The notes under the pieces were generated by a model that was not told the DNA's origin, did not search any database, and worked only from the letters and a program-made list of their open reading frames with translations. 64,000 bases of DNA from Solibacillus sp040273735 (GTDB taxonomy: Bacteria; Bacillota; Bacilli; Bacillales_A; Planococcaceae): NCBI RefSeq assembly GCF_040273735.1, contig NZ_JBELZM010000003.1:62001-126000 (forward strand). Direction: 5' to 3'. Both the position numbers and the translations under genes were made by a program. Of the stretch, positions 52,844-61,411 are shown in pieces (position 1 is the first letter of the stretch; each line of letters opens with the position of its first letter).

Positions 52844-52870
52844 TGAAACTTTTACAATTGATTACCCGTA
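52844..52870 (+). promoter_or_regulatory. ECF sigma (sigma-W-like) promoter of hflKC
   Basis: TGAAAC (52844-52849) followed by TTTT lies 17 bases before CGTA (52867-52870). The predicted leader is about 30 bases. Confidence 0.6.
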
Positions 52871-52908
52871 GAATAAGAGGAAATTGAAAAGTAAGGAGGC
52901 TTTATACG

Positions 52909-53880
52909 ATGAGTGTAAAAAGAACATTAATGTGGGTAGCGCTTATTCTAATGGGTGTCGTAGGAATTATTGTTGTAACGACATCCTGGTATACAGTAGA
53001 TGAATCGGAACAGGCAGTAGTGATTACATTTGGTCAAGCGGATGAAACAATACAAGATTCAGGACTTCATTTTAAATTACCGTGGCCAATACAGTCAGTA
53101 GAGATTTTATCAAAAGAAACATACAGTTTACAGTTCGGCTATAAGCAAAACCCGGACGGTACGGTGGAAGCATTCGATAAAGAAACAAAAATGATTACAG
53201 GTGATGAAAATATTGTTCTAACAGACCTTGTTGTTCAATGGCGCATTGTTGAGCCAAAAAAATATTTATTTAGTTCACAGGAGCCGCGAACGATTTTACA
53301 TAATGCGACATCCAGTGCGATTCGTTCAATCATTGGCAGCTCAACAATCGATGAGGCATTAACGGATGGTAAAGCGGATATTGAAGCGGAAACACGTGAG
53401 TTGCTTGTATCGTTAATCGATAAGTACGATATCGGTATTGGGGTTTTAGGTGTAAAGCTGCAAGATGTAGAAGTTCCGAATGAGGAAGTACGTGCAGCAT
53501 TTACAGATGTTACCGATGCACGGGAGACAAAAAATACAAAGATTAACGAAGCGGAAAAGTATGAAAACCAGCGTGTAAGTGAAGCGGTTGGTGAAGCAGC
53601 GGCAATTCTTTCAAAAGCGGAAGGGGAAAAGGCTTCACGTATTGAGCAAGCGACAGGTGAAGTAGCGCTATTTAACCAGCTTTATGATGAATACCGCCTG
53701 AATAAGGATATTACACGTGAACGATTAGTGCTCGAAACATTGGAGGCAGTTTTACCGAATGCCCAAATTTATATTATGAATGATGACGGCAGCGGTACGA
53801 TGAAGTACTTGCCGATTCAGCCAATGCAAACGACACCTCCTTCTACAGAAGAGAAAAAAGAAGGGAGCAAAAGTGAATGA
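52909..53880 (+). CDS. hflK: SPFH-domain membrane protein HflK
   Basis: HflK with HflC forms a membrane assembly that in E. coli encloses and modulates FtsH. The 323-residue protein has one N-terminal helix (residues 8-27) and an SPFH/band-7 domain with VDESEQAVVITFGQ, GLHFKLPWPIQSVE and TGDENIVLTDLVVQWRI, then a long charged coiled coil (NEAEKYENQRVSEAVGEAA). It lacks the glycine-rich N-terminal tail of proteobacterial HflK. Its stop overlaps hflC by four bases. GTAAGGAGGC precedes the ATG. Confidence 0.88.
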   Translation: MSVKRTLMWVALILMGVVGIIVVTTSWYTVDESEQAVVITFGQADETIQDSGLHFKLPWPIQSVEILSKETYSLQFGYKQNPDGTVEAFDKETKMITGDENIVLTDLVVQWRIVEPKKYLFSSQEPRTILHNATSSAIRSIIGSSTIDEALTDGKADIEAETRELLVSLIDKYDIGIGVLGVKLQDVEVPNEEVRAAFTDVTDARETKNTKINEAEKYENQRVSEAVGEAAAILSKAEGEKASRIEQATGEVALFNQLYDEYRLNKDITRERLVLETLEAVLPNAQIYIMNDDGSGTMKYLPIQPMQTTPPSTEEKKEGSKSE

Positions 53881-54950
53881 GTAACAACAAAAATAATTTT
53901 GACGGCGATTTAGATGAGTTTGTGAAAAAACTGTTCGGCAACAAAAAAGGATCGAAAGAAGTAAAGGAAGTACCGAAGGCAAACGGTCCTGATCAACAAG
54001 TTAACAACGGTGATACAAAAGCAAAAAAAGCACCTACACCATTAAAAAAAGATAAAAAGCCGATAAATGTAAAGCAATGGGTATCTTCCGTGATAGTATT
54101 AACGGTTGTTTTTGCCGCATTAATTATCGTAATTGCGAATCTGTATATTGTAAAAGAAAATGAATATAAAGTAGTTCGCCAATTCGGGGAAGTAGTGAAG
54201 TACGAAAGTGAACCGGGACTTCATATGAAAATTCCGTTCATTCAAAGTGTGACAACTCTTCCAAGCAATTTGATGACACATGATATGACAGAAGAAGAGA
54301 TCAGTACGAAAGATAAAAAGCGAATTATTATTGATAACTATACTGTTTGGCGTGTGACGGATCCGAAGGCATTAATTTCAAATGCCGGACAGTTGCTGAA
54401 TGCGGAAAATCGTATGGAGGAATTCATCTATTCGGCACTTCGTACAGAGTTCGGTCAGACGGAATACGGCGATATTATTAATGAAAAAGATTCAAAACGC
54501 GGGAATATTAACGACCGTGTTACGCAACGTGTCAATGAGTTAATTGATTCAGCCAATTTCGGTATTGAAGTAATTGATGTACGTATTCGCCGTACGGATT
54601 TACCAGAGGAAAACGAGCAGTCTGTTTATACAAGAATGGTTTCGGAACGTCAATCGATTGCGCAAAAGTATCTGTCTGAAGGGGATGCGGAAAAGCGAAG
54701 TAAAGAGGCAAAAACGGATCAGGAAGTACAGGTAACACTTGCGAAAGCAAATAAAGAGGCCTCTGTCATCCGAGCAGAAGGTGAAGCACAGGCTGCACAA
54801 ATCTATAATGCCGCTTACTCGAAAGACCCGGAATTCTACAGTTTATTCAGAACGTTAGAATCATACAAGAAAACAATCGGCAATGAGACAATGATTATTA
54901 TCCCGTCAGACTCGCCATATGCTAAACTGTTATCCGGACAATTAGATTAA
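53877..54950 (+). CDS. hflC: SPFH-domain membrane protein HflC with N-terminal extension
   Basis: The 357-residue partner of HflK has an unusually long, Lys/Asp/Asn-rich cytoplasmic N-terminus (about 68 residues), a helix (about 71-93), and an SPFH domain with VVRQFGEVVKYESEPGLHMKIPF, YTVWRVTDPK and IEVIDVRIRRTDLPEENEQSVYTRM, which are HflC hallmarks. The C-terminal EARAxA-type coiled coil is present (ASVIRAEGEAQAAQIY). The extension sits on HflC here rather than on HflK. hflKC lies between phoPR and polA; B. subtilis has no hflKC there. Confidence 0.87.
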   Translation: MSNNKNNFDGDLDEFVKKLFGNKKGSKEVKEVPKANGPDQQVNNGDTKAKKAPTPLKKDKKPINVKQWVSSVIVLTVVFAALIIVIANLYIVKENEYKVVRQFGEVVKYESEPGLHMKIPFIQSVTTLPSNLMTHDMTEEEISTKDKKRIIIDNYTVWRVTDPKALISNAGQLLNAENRMEEFIYSALRTEFGQTEYGDIINEKDSKRGNINDRVTQRVNELIDSANFGIEVIDVRIRRTDLPEENEQSVYTRMVSERQSIAQKYLSEGDAEKRSKEAKTDQEVQVTLAKANKEASVIRAEGEAQAAQIYNAAYSKDPEFYSLFRTLESYKKTIGNETMIIIPSDSPYAKLLSGQLD

Positions 54951-54957
54951 AAAATGT

Positions 54958-54998
54958 GAAAGTCATTTGGAATGAAACCATTCTAAATGGCTTTTTCC
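54958..54998 (+). terminator. hflKC terminator
   Basis: AAAGTCATTT..GAATG pairs with CATTC..AAATGGCTTT and is followed by TTCC; the U-tract is short. Confidence 0.65.
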
Positions 54999-55116
54999 TC
55001 GTGTGGAAAAAATTACATTATTTAACTTCATTAAATTTTCAAATTATATTATTGGAAACTATTATTTTACTGTTATACTATAGTATAGTTAGTTCAAATA
55101 GGGGGAGTGGCGAAGT

Positions 55117-55554
55117 TTGAGTAAAGTAATACAGAATTGTTTAATCGCATTTATTATGGCAACATCTGTGACGGCGCTTTTTTATCAATCCAATATTAAT
55201 TTCGTGAAGGTGGAAATTTTTCATATACCAATTTTGTTTATTGCTATTTTAGTATTAAGTTCGTTCATTGCAGAAGATGTACGTGATTCGTTCAAGAAAG
55301 TTCTATGGTTTGAAAAACGCGAAGATAAGCGTCCGATCTGGCAAGTTGGTATTGGTGCGATCTTTTATTTCACGCAAATCGGATTCGTAGAAGTTTTTGC
55401 GCGCGGGTTAATGCCATACGATTTAGGCGGCATGCCGATGTATGTTATCATTCCATTTTTAAATGCCTTTTTATTAACGGTTATTTTTGAAGAAATTTTC
55501 TATGAAGAAAAACGCGAAGTCGTGAAAAACTATAAATTTAAAAAGTTAAAGTAA
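55117..55554 (+). CDS. Polytopic membrane protein of unknown function
   Basis: I do not recognise the family of this 145-residue protein. It has four likely membrane segments (near residues 7-24, 34-52, 74-92 and 107-125), a charged loop EDVRDSFKKVLWFEKREDKRPIWQ and a very basic C-terminus ending KNYKFKKLK. The start is TTG with AGGGGGAG upstream, and a TTGGAA/TATACT promoter lies further up. It stands between hflKC and polA with terminators on both sides, so it is a separate unit. Confidence 0.6.
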   Translation: MSKVIQNCLIAFIMATSVTALFYQSNINFVKVEIFHIPILFIAILVLSSFIAEDVRDSFKKVLWFEKREDKRPIWQVGIGAIFYFTQIGFVEVFARGLMPYDLGGMPMYVIIPFLNAFLLTVIFEEIFYEEKREVVKNYKFKKLK

Positions 55555-55566
55555 AGATTCCAGGCT

Positions 55567-55597
55567 CCTAGAAATAGGGGCCTTTTTGTTTGCCTAA
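55567..55597 (+). terminator. Terminator of the unknown membrane protein gene
   Basis: AGGCTCCT pairs with AGGGGCCT (one mismatch), followed by TTTTTG. Confidence 0.7.
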
Positions 55598-55837
55598 AAA
55601 ATCTGTCGAACACCACATTAAATATTGGCAATTCATGTGAACAATCGCTAAAGTAGAAAGAGAACATATAATCGTACCGAACATCATTCAGCGAATGTTT
55701 TAACAACTGCTAAGTGAAGTTGGTGCCAACGGCGGATGTTACAGATTCGTTTTATGAGTACTTTGCGCAAGCACATAGCAGAATCTGGACGCAATGAAGC
55801 CAAGGCGAAATTGATCTATATAAATGGAGGAACTTGC
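55598..55837 (+). other. polA upstream region
   Basis: This 240-base stretch has no gene that I trust. A promoter with TTGGCA (55625-55630) and TAAAGT (55649-55654), spacer 18, is possible. Downstream of it lie imperfect hairpins such as AACATCATTCAGCGAATGTT and GTTGGTGCCAAC. The GC content looks higher than in neighbouring spacers. It ends in GGAGGAAC, the polA ribosome binding site. Confidence 0.4.
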
Positions 55838-58468
55838 ATGACAAAACAAAAATTGCTTTTATTAGATGGAAACTCATTAGCTTATCGTGCCTTTTTTGCA
55901 TTGCCTTTGCTGACGAACGACAGTGGGATTCATACAAATGCGACTTACGGATTTACGACGATGCTGCAAAAAATTATCGGTGAGGAAAATCCGACACAAA
56001 TGCTTGTTGCGTTTGATGCCGGAAAAACCACTTTTCGTCATGAATCTTTCGGTGAATATAAAGGGGGCCGTCAAAAAACCCCGCCAGAGCTTTCCGAACA
56101 ATTCCCTTATATTCGCAAGCTGATCGATGCATATAAGATTAAACGCTATGAGCTGGAAATGTACGAAGCGGATGACATTATTGGAACGTTAGCGAAACAG
56201 GCTGCTGGACAAGGGATAGAAGTTATCGTTGTTTCAGGAGATAAGGATTTAACGCAGCTCGCAACAGAGGATGTTACTGTATATATTACCCGAAAAGGGA
56301 TTACGGATATTGAAAAATATACACCTGCCCATATTGAAGAAAAGTATGGACTGACACCAGAGCAAATTATCGATATGAAAGGGCTTATGGGCGATCAATC
56401 GGATAATATTCCTGGAGTTCCAGGCGTTGGTGAAAAAACAGCGATTAAATTATTGAAGGAACACGGTACAATAGAAAAACTATATGAAGCGATGGATTCA
56501 TTGAAAGCATCGAAAATGAAAGAAAAGCTGGTAGATAATGAAGAAATGGCACACTTATCAAAAAAGCTTGCGACAATTCATACAGATGCACCGCTTAAAA
56601 TTACAATTGATGAATTAGCTTATACAGGTCCGGATGAGGAAGCACTTCTTGATGTATGGCAGGAGCTTGGGTTTAAATCTTTAATCGAAAAAAGCGATTT
56701 TGAAGCAGTAGAAACTGAACAAGCTGAGCTAGTATTTGAAAATGTGCAGCCTATTACAACTGACATGCTCAAAGATACGATGGCTGTTCACCTGGAGTTG
56801 GAAAATGAACATTACCATAGCTGTAATGCCCTCGGTTTAGCATTGTCGGATGGGGACCGTACTGTTTATACAGCGATTGAGAATGTTGTTGATAATGCGG
56901 AGTTAAAAGCATGGCTTCAAGATGAAACCAAGAAAAAATATGTTGCCGACAGTAAGGCGACACAAGCAATGCTCCATCGTTTAGGGATCGAGCTAAAAGG
57001 TGTGGAGTTCGATTTATTGTTAGCTTCGTACATTTTAAAGCCGTCGATTTCAGGTGATGATGTTGCAACACTTGCAAAAGAATTCGGTTATCAGGATGTA
57101 CAATCCAATGAAGCGATTTACGGAAAAGGGGCAAAGTGGATTGTTCCTGGTGCAGATCATGTAGCAGAACATGTAAGCCGAAAAGCAGTAGCAGTATGGA
57201 AGCTGCAGCCAGTTTTAGAGCAAACACTGAAAGAAAATGAACAGTTTGAATTATATAAAGAGCTGGAGCTGCCGCTTGCACATATTTTAGGGAAAATGGA
57301 GAGCGAAGGGATAACAGTCAATATCGATACATTACGTCAAATGGGTGATGAACTGAAGACAAAGCTCGAAGTAATGGAAGCGACAATTTATGAACTGGCA
57401 GGCGAGAAATTCAATATTAATTCACCGAAACAGCTTGGTGTCATTTTATTTGATAAACTAGGCTTACCTGTCATCAAAAAGACGAAAACGGGTTATTCGA
57501 CAGCAGCCGATGTGCTTGAAAAACTGCAGTCCGAGCATGATATTGTAAAGCATATTCTGGAATACCGAACACTCGCGAAACTAAAGTCAACTTATATTGA
57601 AGGGTTGATTAAAGAGGTACATGAAGCGGATTCCAAAGTGCATACTCGTTTCCAACAGGCATTAACATCAACGGGACGTTTAAGCTCAACAAACCCGAAT
57701 TTACAGAATATCCCGATTCGTTTGGAAGAAGGGCGCAAAATTCGAAAGGCATTTGTTCCTTCGAAAAAAGATTGGATTCTGTTTGCTGCAGACTATTCTC
57801 AAATCGAGCTGCGCGTATTAGCACATATGTGCGGTGATGATGCGCTTGTAGAGGCATTCCAGCAAGGAATGGACATCCATACACGTACGGCAATGGATGT
57901 GTTCAATCTTGAAAATCCGGATGATGTGACAAGCTTAATGCGTCGCACAGCCAAAGCTGTTAACTTTGGCATTGTATACGGGATTAGCGATTATGGCTTA
58001 TCACAAAGCCTTGATATTACACGCAAAGAAGCGGCAATTTTTATCGAAAACTACTTGCAAAGCTTCCCGGGTGTAAAAAACTATATGGATACAAGTATTG
58101 AAGAGGCCAAGAAAGCCGGCTTCGTTACAACGATTTTAAATCGCCGCCGCTACTTGCCGGACATCACAAGCTCGAACTTCAATTTAAGAAGTTTTGCGGA
58201 GCGTACAGCGATGAACACACCGATCCAAGGAAGTGCCGCGGATATTATTAAAAAAGCAATGATTGACATGAATGCACGCCTTGAAGAAGAAGGATTACAG
58301 ACGAAGCTATTATTACAAGTACACGATGAGCTGATTTTTGAAGCACCAAAAGAAGAAGTTGAAATTTTAGAACGTATCGTACCTGAAGTTATGGAAAATG
58401 CAATTAAGTTAAGCGTGCCGTTAAAGGTTGAGTTTTCATATGGTCCTACATGGTACGATGCGAAATAA
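55838..58468 (+). CDS. polA: DNA polymerase I
   Basis: Pol I fills gaps and removes primers in repair and replication. The 876-residue protein has an N-terminal 5'-nuclease domain (LLLLDGNSLAYRAF, YEADDIIGTL, VSGDKDLTQL, GVPGVGEKTA), a degenerate 3'-5' exonuclease domain (VHLELENEHYH where the active enzyme has DxE, as in Bacillus Pol I), and a family A polymerase with DYSQIELRV (Asp652), RRTAKAVNFGIVYG and QVHDE (Asp830). ATG 55838 has TGGAGGAAC upstream; an in-frame TTG 102 bases earlier is rejected. mutM follows after 12 bases. Confidence 0.96.
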   Translation: MTKQKLLLLDGNSLAYRAFFALPLLTNDSGIHTNATYGFTTMLQKIIGEENPTQMLVAFDAGKTTFRHESFGEYKGGRQKTPPELSEQFPYIRKLIDAYKIKRYELEMYEADDIIGTLAKQAAGQGIEVIVVSGDKDLTQLATEDVTVYITRKGITDIEKYTPAHIEEKYGLTPEQIIDMKGLMGDQSDNIPGVPGVGEKTAIKLLKEHGTIEKLYEAMDSLKASKMKEKLVDNEEMAHLSKKLATIHTDAPLKITIDELAYTGPDEEALLDVWQELGFKSLIEKSDFEAVETEQAELVFENVQPITTDMLKDTMAVHLELENEHYHSCNALGLALSDGDRTVYTAIENVVDNAELKAWLQDETKKKYVADSKATQAMLHRLGIELKGVEFDLLLASYILKPSISGDDVATLAKEFGYQDVQSNEAIYGKGAKWIVPGADHVAEHVSRKAVAVWKLQPVLEQTLKENEQFELYKELELPLAHILGKMESEGITVNIDTLRQMGDELKTKLEVMEATIYELAGEKFNINSPKQLGVILFDKLGLPVIKKTKTGYSTAADVLEKLQSEHDIVKHILEYRTLAKLKSTYIEGLIKEVHEADSKVHTRFQQALTSTGRLSSTNPNLQNIPIRLEEGRKIRKAFVPSKKDWILFAADYSQIELRVLAHMCGDDALVEAFQQGMDIHTRTAMDVFNLENPDDVTSLMRRTAKAVNFGIVYGISDYGLSQSLDITRKEAAIFIENYLQSFPGVKNYMDTSIEEAKKAGFVTTILNRRRYLPDITSSNFNLRSFAERTAMNTPIQGSAADIIKKAMIDMNARLEEEGLQTKLLLQVHDELIFEAPKEEVEILERIVPEVMENAIKLSVPLKVEFSYGPTWYDAK

Positions 58469-58480
58469 GGAGTACCATTT

Positions 58481-59353
58481 ATGCCTGAATTACCAGAAGT
58501 AGAAGGGGTCGTACGTGATTTACGGCCTATCGTAGAAGGGAAGACAATTGAATCTGTCTCTTTATCCGATGTCGTTTATACATCGCATGAAGCAGGTAAA
58601 CAGGCGATTGTAAAAAACGCAAAGCCTTCTCAATTTGAACTGTTAGTACGCGATATGACAATCGATAAATTGGAGCGCAGATCGAAATATATATTCTTTC
58701 ATCTTAAGAAAAATGATGAACGTTTTATTTTAGTGAATCATTTAGGGATGAGTGGAGCATGGTTTGTAGTTAATGATGTGCTGGAGATTACGGAAGAAAA
58801 ATTCCGGAAGCATATTCATGCGATATTCACATTGGCAAGCGGAGAATTGCTTGTCTATGCCGATATCCGCCGTTTTGGTGAATTACGCTTTATTAAAGAA
58901 ATTGACGATCATCCGCCATTGTTAAAAATGGCGCCGGAGCCCTTTGATGAAATCGCATGTGATTTTTTCCTCATGCAAAGTGAAAAGCCGAAATTCGCAA
59001 AAAAACCGATTAAAGAAGTTATCATGGATGGTCAGGTGATTTCTGGTTGCGGCAATATATATGCAACCGAAGCATTGTTCAAAATGCTTATTCATCCCGG
59101 GAAGATAACGAATGAGTTAAGTCGTGAGCAAAAGACGAAGCTCTTTCACGTAATCTGTGATGTATTGCAGGAAAGCATTGATTCGGGCGGATCGACAATT
59201 TCAGATTACCGGAGTATTAATGGTGGTGCAGGTACGATGCAGCATCGACTGAAAATGTATGGAAAAAAGCAATGTGTTGTATGTGAAACAAATACAGAGT
59301 CGCTCGTAATCGCGGGCAGAACATCAACATATTGTCCGCAATGTCAAAAGTAA
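58481..59353 (+). CDS. mutM: Formamidopyrimidine-DNA glycosylase
   Basis: MutM removes 8-oxoguanine and formamidopyrimidines and nicks the strand. The 290-residue protein starts MPELPEVEGVVRDL, so Pro2 and Glu3 are in place for catalysis. It has ERRSKYIFFHL (catalytic Lys), SGCGNIYATEALF and the C-terminal zinc finger CVVCETNT...TYCPQC. Family length is about 275. It sits 12 bases after polA and 12 before coaE, a polA-mutM-coaE operon as in B. subtilis, pairing excision with gap filling. Confidence 0.96.
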   Translation: MPELPEVEGVVRDLRPIVEGKTIESVSLSDVVYTSHEAGKQAIVKNAKPSQFELLVRDMTIDKLERRSKYIFFHLKKNDERFILVNHLGMSGAWFVVNDVLEITEEKFRKHIHAIFTLASGELLVYADIRRFGELRFIKEIDDHPPLLKMAPEPFDEIACDFFLMQSEKPKFAKKPIKEVIMDGQVISGCGNIYATEALFKMLIHPGKITNELSREQKTKLFHVICDVLQESIDSGGSTISDYRSINGGAGTMQHRLKMYGKKQCVVCETNTESLVIAGRTSTYCPQCQK

Positions 59354-59365
59354 AGGGGAATTGCT

Positions 59366-59962
59366 GTGATTATTGGTTTAACGGGTAGTATTGCCAGCGG
59401 GAAGAGCACAGTTGCAAAAATGATTGAGTCTTACGGATTGCCGATCGTTGATGCAGATGTAGTAGCACGACAAGTAGTCGAGCCCGGCACACCGACATTA
59501 AAAAAAATTGCAGAAGCATTTGGACCGGAAGTCATTGCACATGATGGTTCAATGGACCGTGCAAAAGTGGGAAGTATTATATTTCATAATGAGGAAATGC
59601 GTAAAACTTTAAATAGCATCATACATCCGGCTATTCGTGAAGAAATGCTGCGTCAGCGTGATGAATTTATCTCGTTTGGCGAAAAAAATATTTTCATGGA
59701 TATTCCGCTGCTATTCGAAAGCAAGCTGGAACATTTCGTTGAAAAAATTATTGTAGTTTCTGTAAAAAGAGAAGTGCAGCTGCAGCGCTTAATGGAACGG
59801 AACGGCTTATCGGTAGAAGAAGCAAATGCCCGTATTGCGACACAGATCCCGGTCATTGAAAAAGAACAGTTAGCTGATGCGGTTATTCATAACAATGGCA
59901 CGCTGGAAGATACAGCAATTCAGCTACAAAATGTTTTGTATGAGTGGAACGTGCTGAAGTAA
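59366..59962 (+). CDS. coaE: Dephospho-CoA kinase
   Basis: CoaE performs the last step of coenzyme A synthesis. The 198-residue protein has the P-loop TGSIASGKST (about residues 6-15), IVDADVVARQVVEPG and the lid region ERNGLSVEEANARIATQ. The start is GTG with AAAGGGGAA upstream. It is the last gene of the polA-mutM-coaE operon, closed by a strong terminator. The ytaF gene that lies between mutM and coaE in B. subtilis is absent. Confidence 0.95.
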   Translation: MIIGLTGSIASGKSTVAKMIESYGLPIVDADVVARQVVEPGTPTLKKIAEAFGPEVIAHDGSMDRAKVGSIIFHNEEMRKTLNSIIHPAIREEMLRQRDEFISFGEKNIFMDIPLLFESKLEHFVEKIIVVSVKREVQLQRLMERNGLSVEEANARIATQIPVIEKEQLADAVIHNNGTLEDTAIQLQNVLYEWNVLK

Positions 59963-59966
59963 AATA

Positions 59967-60013
59967 AAACCTCAACCATTTTTAATAAAGTTGGTTGAGG
60001 TTTTTGTTTTGAG
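59967..60013 (+). terminator. polA-mutM-coaE terminator
   Basis: AAACCTCAACCA pairs with TGGTTGAGGTTT, followed by TTGTTTT. Confidence 0.87.
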
Positions 60014-60058
60014 GGTATGTATTATCTGAAAATAACAAATTTAATTAAGTGGATTAAA

Positions 60059-60069
60059 TATGTTCAACT
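60059..60069 (+). promoter_or_regulatory. CcpN-like site over the gapB -35
   Basis: TATGTTCAACT matches the CcpN motif TRTGHYATAYW (recalled from B. subtilis work) at 9 of 11 positions and covers the -35. Confidence 0.45.
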
Positions 60070-60090
60070 TTTTCGAGTATGTGTTATACT
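60063..60090 (+). promoter_or_regulatory. gapB sigma-A promoter
   Basis: TTCAAC (60063-60068) and TATACT (60085-60090) have a 16-base spacer with a TGT extension before the -10. Confidence 0.6.
60080..60090 (+). promoter_or_regulatory. CcpN-like site over the gapB -10
   Basis: TGTGTTATACT matches TRTGHYATAYW at all 11 positions and overlaps the -10. It is 21 bases, two helical turns, from the first site. Confidence 0.6.
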
Positions 60091-60144
60091 AATCAACGAA
60101 TAAATAAAACGAATGAATCGTACTTTTAGGAGGATTTAAATAAT

Positions 60145-61164
60145 ATGACAGTTTCTATTGCAATTAATGGTTTTGGCCGCATTGGTCGTATGGTGTTCCG
60201 ACAAGCAATGATGCGCGGTGACGTGAATATCGTAGCAGTGAACGCAAGCTATCCATCTGAAACGTTAGCACATTTAATAAAGTATGACACAAATCATGGT
60301 GTTTTCCCTGGAACTGTTGAAGCAGTCGAAGGTGCTTTAATTGTAAACGGCAAACGTGTTGAATTAGTTAGTGAACGTGATCCTTTAAAATTACCATGGG
60401 CTCAGATGGGCGTAGATATCGTAATCGAAGCTACTGGTAAATTCAATGACCGTGAAAAAGCAGCAAAACACATTGAAGCTGGCGCGAAAAAAGTTATTTT
60501 AACTGCTCCTGGTAAAAACGAAGATATTACGGTTGTTTTAGGTGTAAATGACGATAAATTGGATTTATCAAAGCATGATGTCATTTCAAATGCATCTTGT
60601 ACAACAAACTGTTTAGCTCCTGTAGCAAAAGTATTAAACGATGAGTTCGGTATTGTAAACGGTTTAATGACAACAGTTCACGCTTATACGAACGATCAAA
60701 ACAACATCGATAATCCTCATAAAGATTTACGTCGTGCACGTAACTGCGGATCATCTATTATCCCGACTTCAACTGGTGCAGCCAAAGCATTACGTCTTGT
60801 GTTACCGGAATTGGATGGAAAAATCCACGGCATGGCATTACGTGTGCCAACACCAAACGTTTCTTTAGTTGATTTAGTTGTAGATGTAGAAAAAGACGTA
60901 ACAGTAGAAGAAGTAAATGCAGCATTTAAAGCGGCAGCTGAAGGCAAAATGAATGGTATTTTAAACTTCTCTATGGAGCCATTAGTATCTTCTGACTACA
61001 ATACAACAACATACTCATCTACTGTAGACGGTTTAACTACGATTGTATTAGGTGACCGTAAAGTAAAGGTAATCGCCTGGTATGATAATGAGTGGGGTTA
61101 CTCTGCTCGAGTAGTAGACTTAACAAAGAAAATTGCAAATGAATTAGCAGCAGTAAATGCATAA
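60145..61164 (+). CDS. gapB: Gluconeogenic glyceraldehyde-3-phosphate dehydrogenase
   Basis: GapB runs the GAPDH reaction in the gluconeogenic direction, preferring NADPH. The 339-residue protein has INGFGRIGR, the catalytic cysteine in SNASCTTNC (Cys152) and a C-terminal WYDNEWGYS. Residues 33-37 read NASYP; the NAD-specific GapA enzymes have an aspartate there, so NADP use is expected. The order coaE-gapB-nrdR also matches B. subtilis gapB. TTAGGAGG precedes the ATG. CcpN-type sites on its promoter agree with glucose repression. speD, next in B. subtilis, is missing. Confidence 0.94.
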   Translation: MTVSIAINGFGRIGRMVFRQAMMRGDVNIVAVNASYPSETLAHLIKYDTNHGVFPGTVEAVEGALIVNGKRVELVSERDPLKLPWAQMGVDIVIEATGKFNDREKAAKHIEAGAKKVILTAPGKNEDITVVLGVNDDKLDLSKHDVISNASCTTNCLAPVAKVLNDEFGIVNGLMTTVHAYTNDQNNIDNPHKDLRRARNCGSSIIPTSTGAAKALRLVLPELDGKIHGMALRVPTPNVSLVDLVVDVEKDVTVEEVNAAFKAAAEGKMNGILNFSMEPLVSSDYNTTTYSSTVDGLTTIVLGDRKVKVIAWYDNEWGYSARVVDLTKKIANELAAVNA

Positions 61165-61231
61165 TTATTGCTTCATCAAATGTGACGGATCACTTTAAAA
61201 AGGCATAAACATACGCCTTAATGACACAGAA

Positions 61232-61277
61232 AGAACCTTTTGCGGAAAGTAAATCATTTTTGCAAAAGGCTTTTTCT
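61232..61277 (+). terminator. gapB terminator
   Basis: CCTTTTGC pairs with GCAAAAGG around an 18-base loop, followed by CTTTTTC. Confidence 0.65.
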
Positions 61278-61332
61278 ATTGTGTGAAGCAACAATGCACT
61301 ATATAATTGAATGACTTTCCATTGGAAAATTT

Positions 61333-61378
61333 CAACGCGCGTGAAGCACTATTTCAAGCGCGTTGTTTTTGTTATAAT
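61333..61378 (+). promoter_or_regulatory. Hairpin and -10 element upstream of nrdR
   Basis: CAACGCGC..TGAA pairs with TTCA..GCGCGTTG and is followed by TTTTTG, a second terminator-like hairpin. TATAAT (61373-61378) directly follows and could be the nrdR -10; no good -35 is seen. Confidence 0.45.
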
Positions 61379-61411
61379 AGAATTAAACTAACTTTTAGGA
61401 GAAATTATTAT

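Noticed and set aside
55667..55715. CGAAC/CGAAT sequences upstream of polA, considered as a LexA (SOS) box
   Set aside because: The second half site (GTTCG) is missing.
56769..57281. A 170-codon frame antisense to polA
   Set aside because: It lies wholly inside polA, is rich in Leu/His/Gln as expected of a reverse-frame shadow, and has no ribosome binding site.
61291..61356. Two GCACTAT-containing sequences upstream of nrdR, considered as NrdR boxes
   Set aside because: They are 50 bases apart, not the 31-32 expected, and only partly match the NrdR-box consensus.
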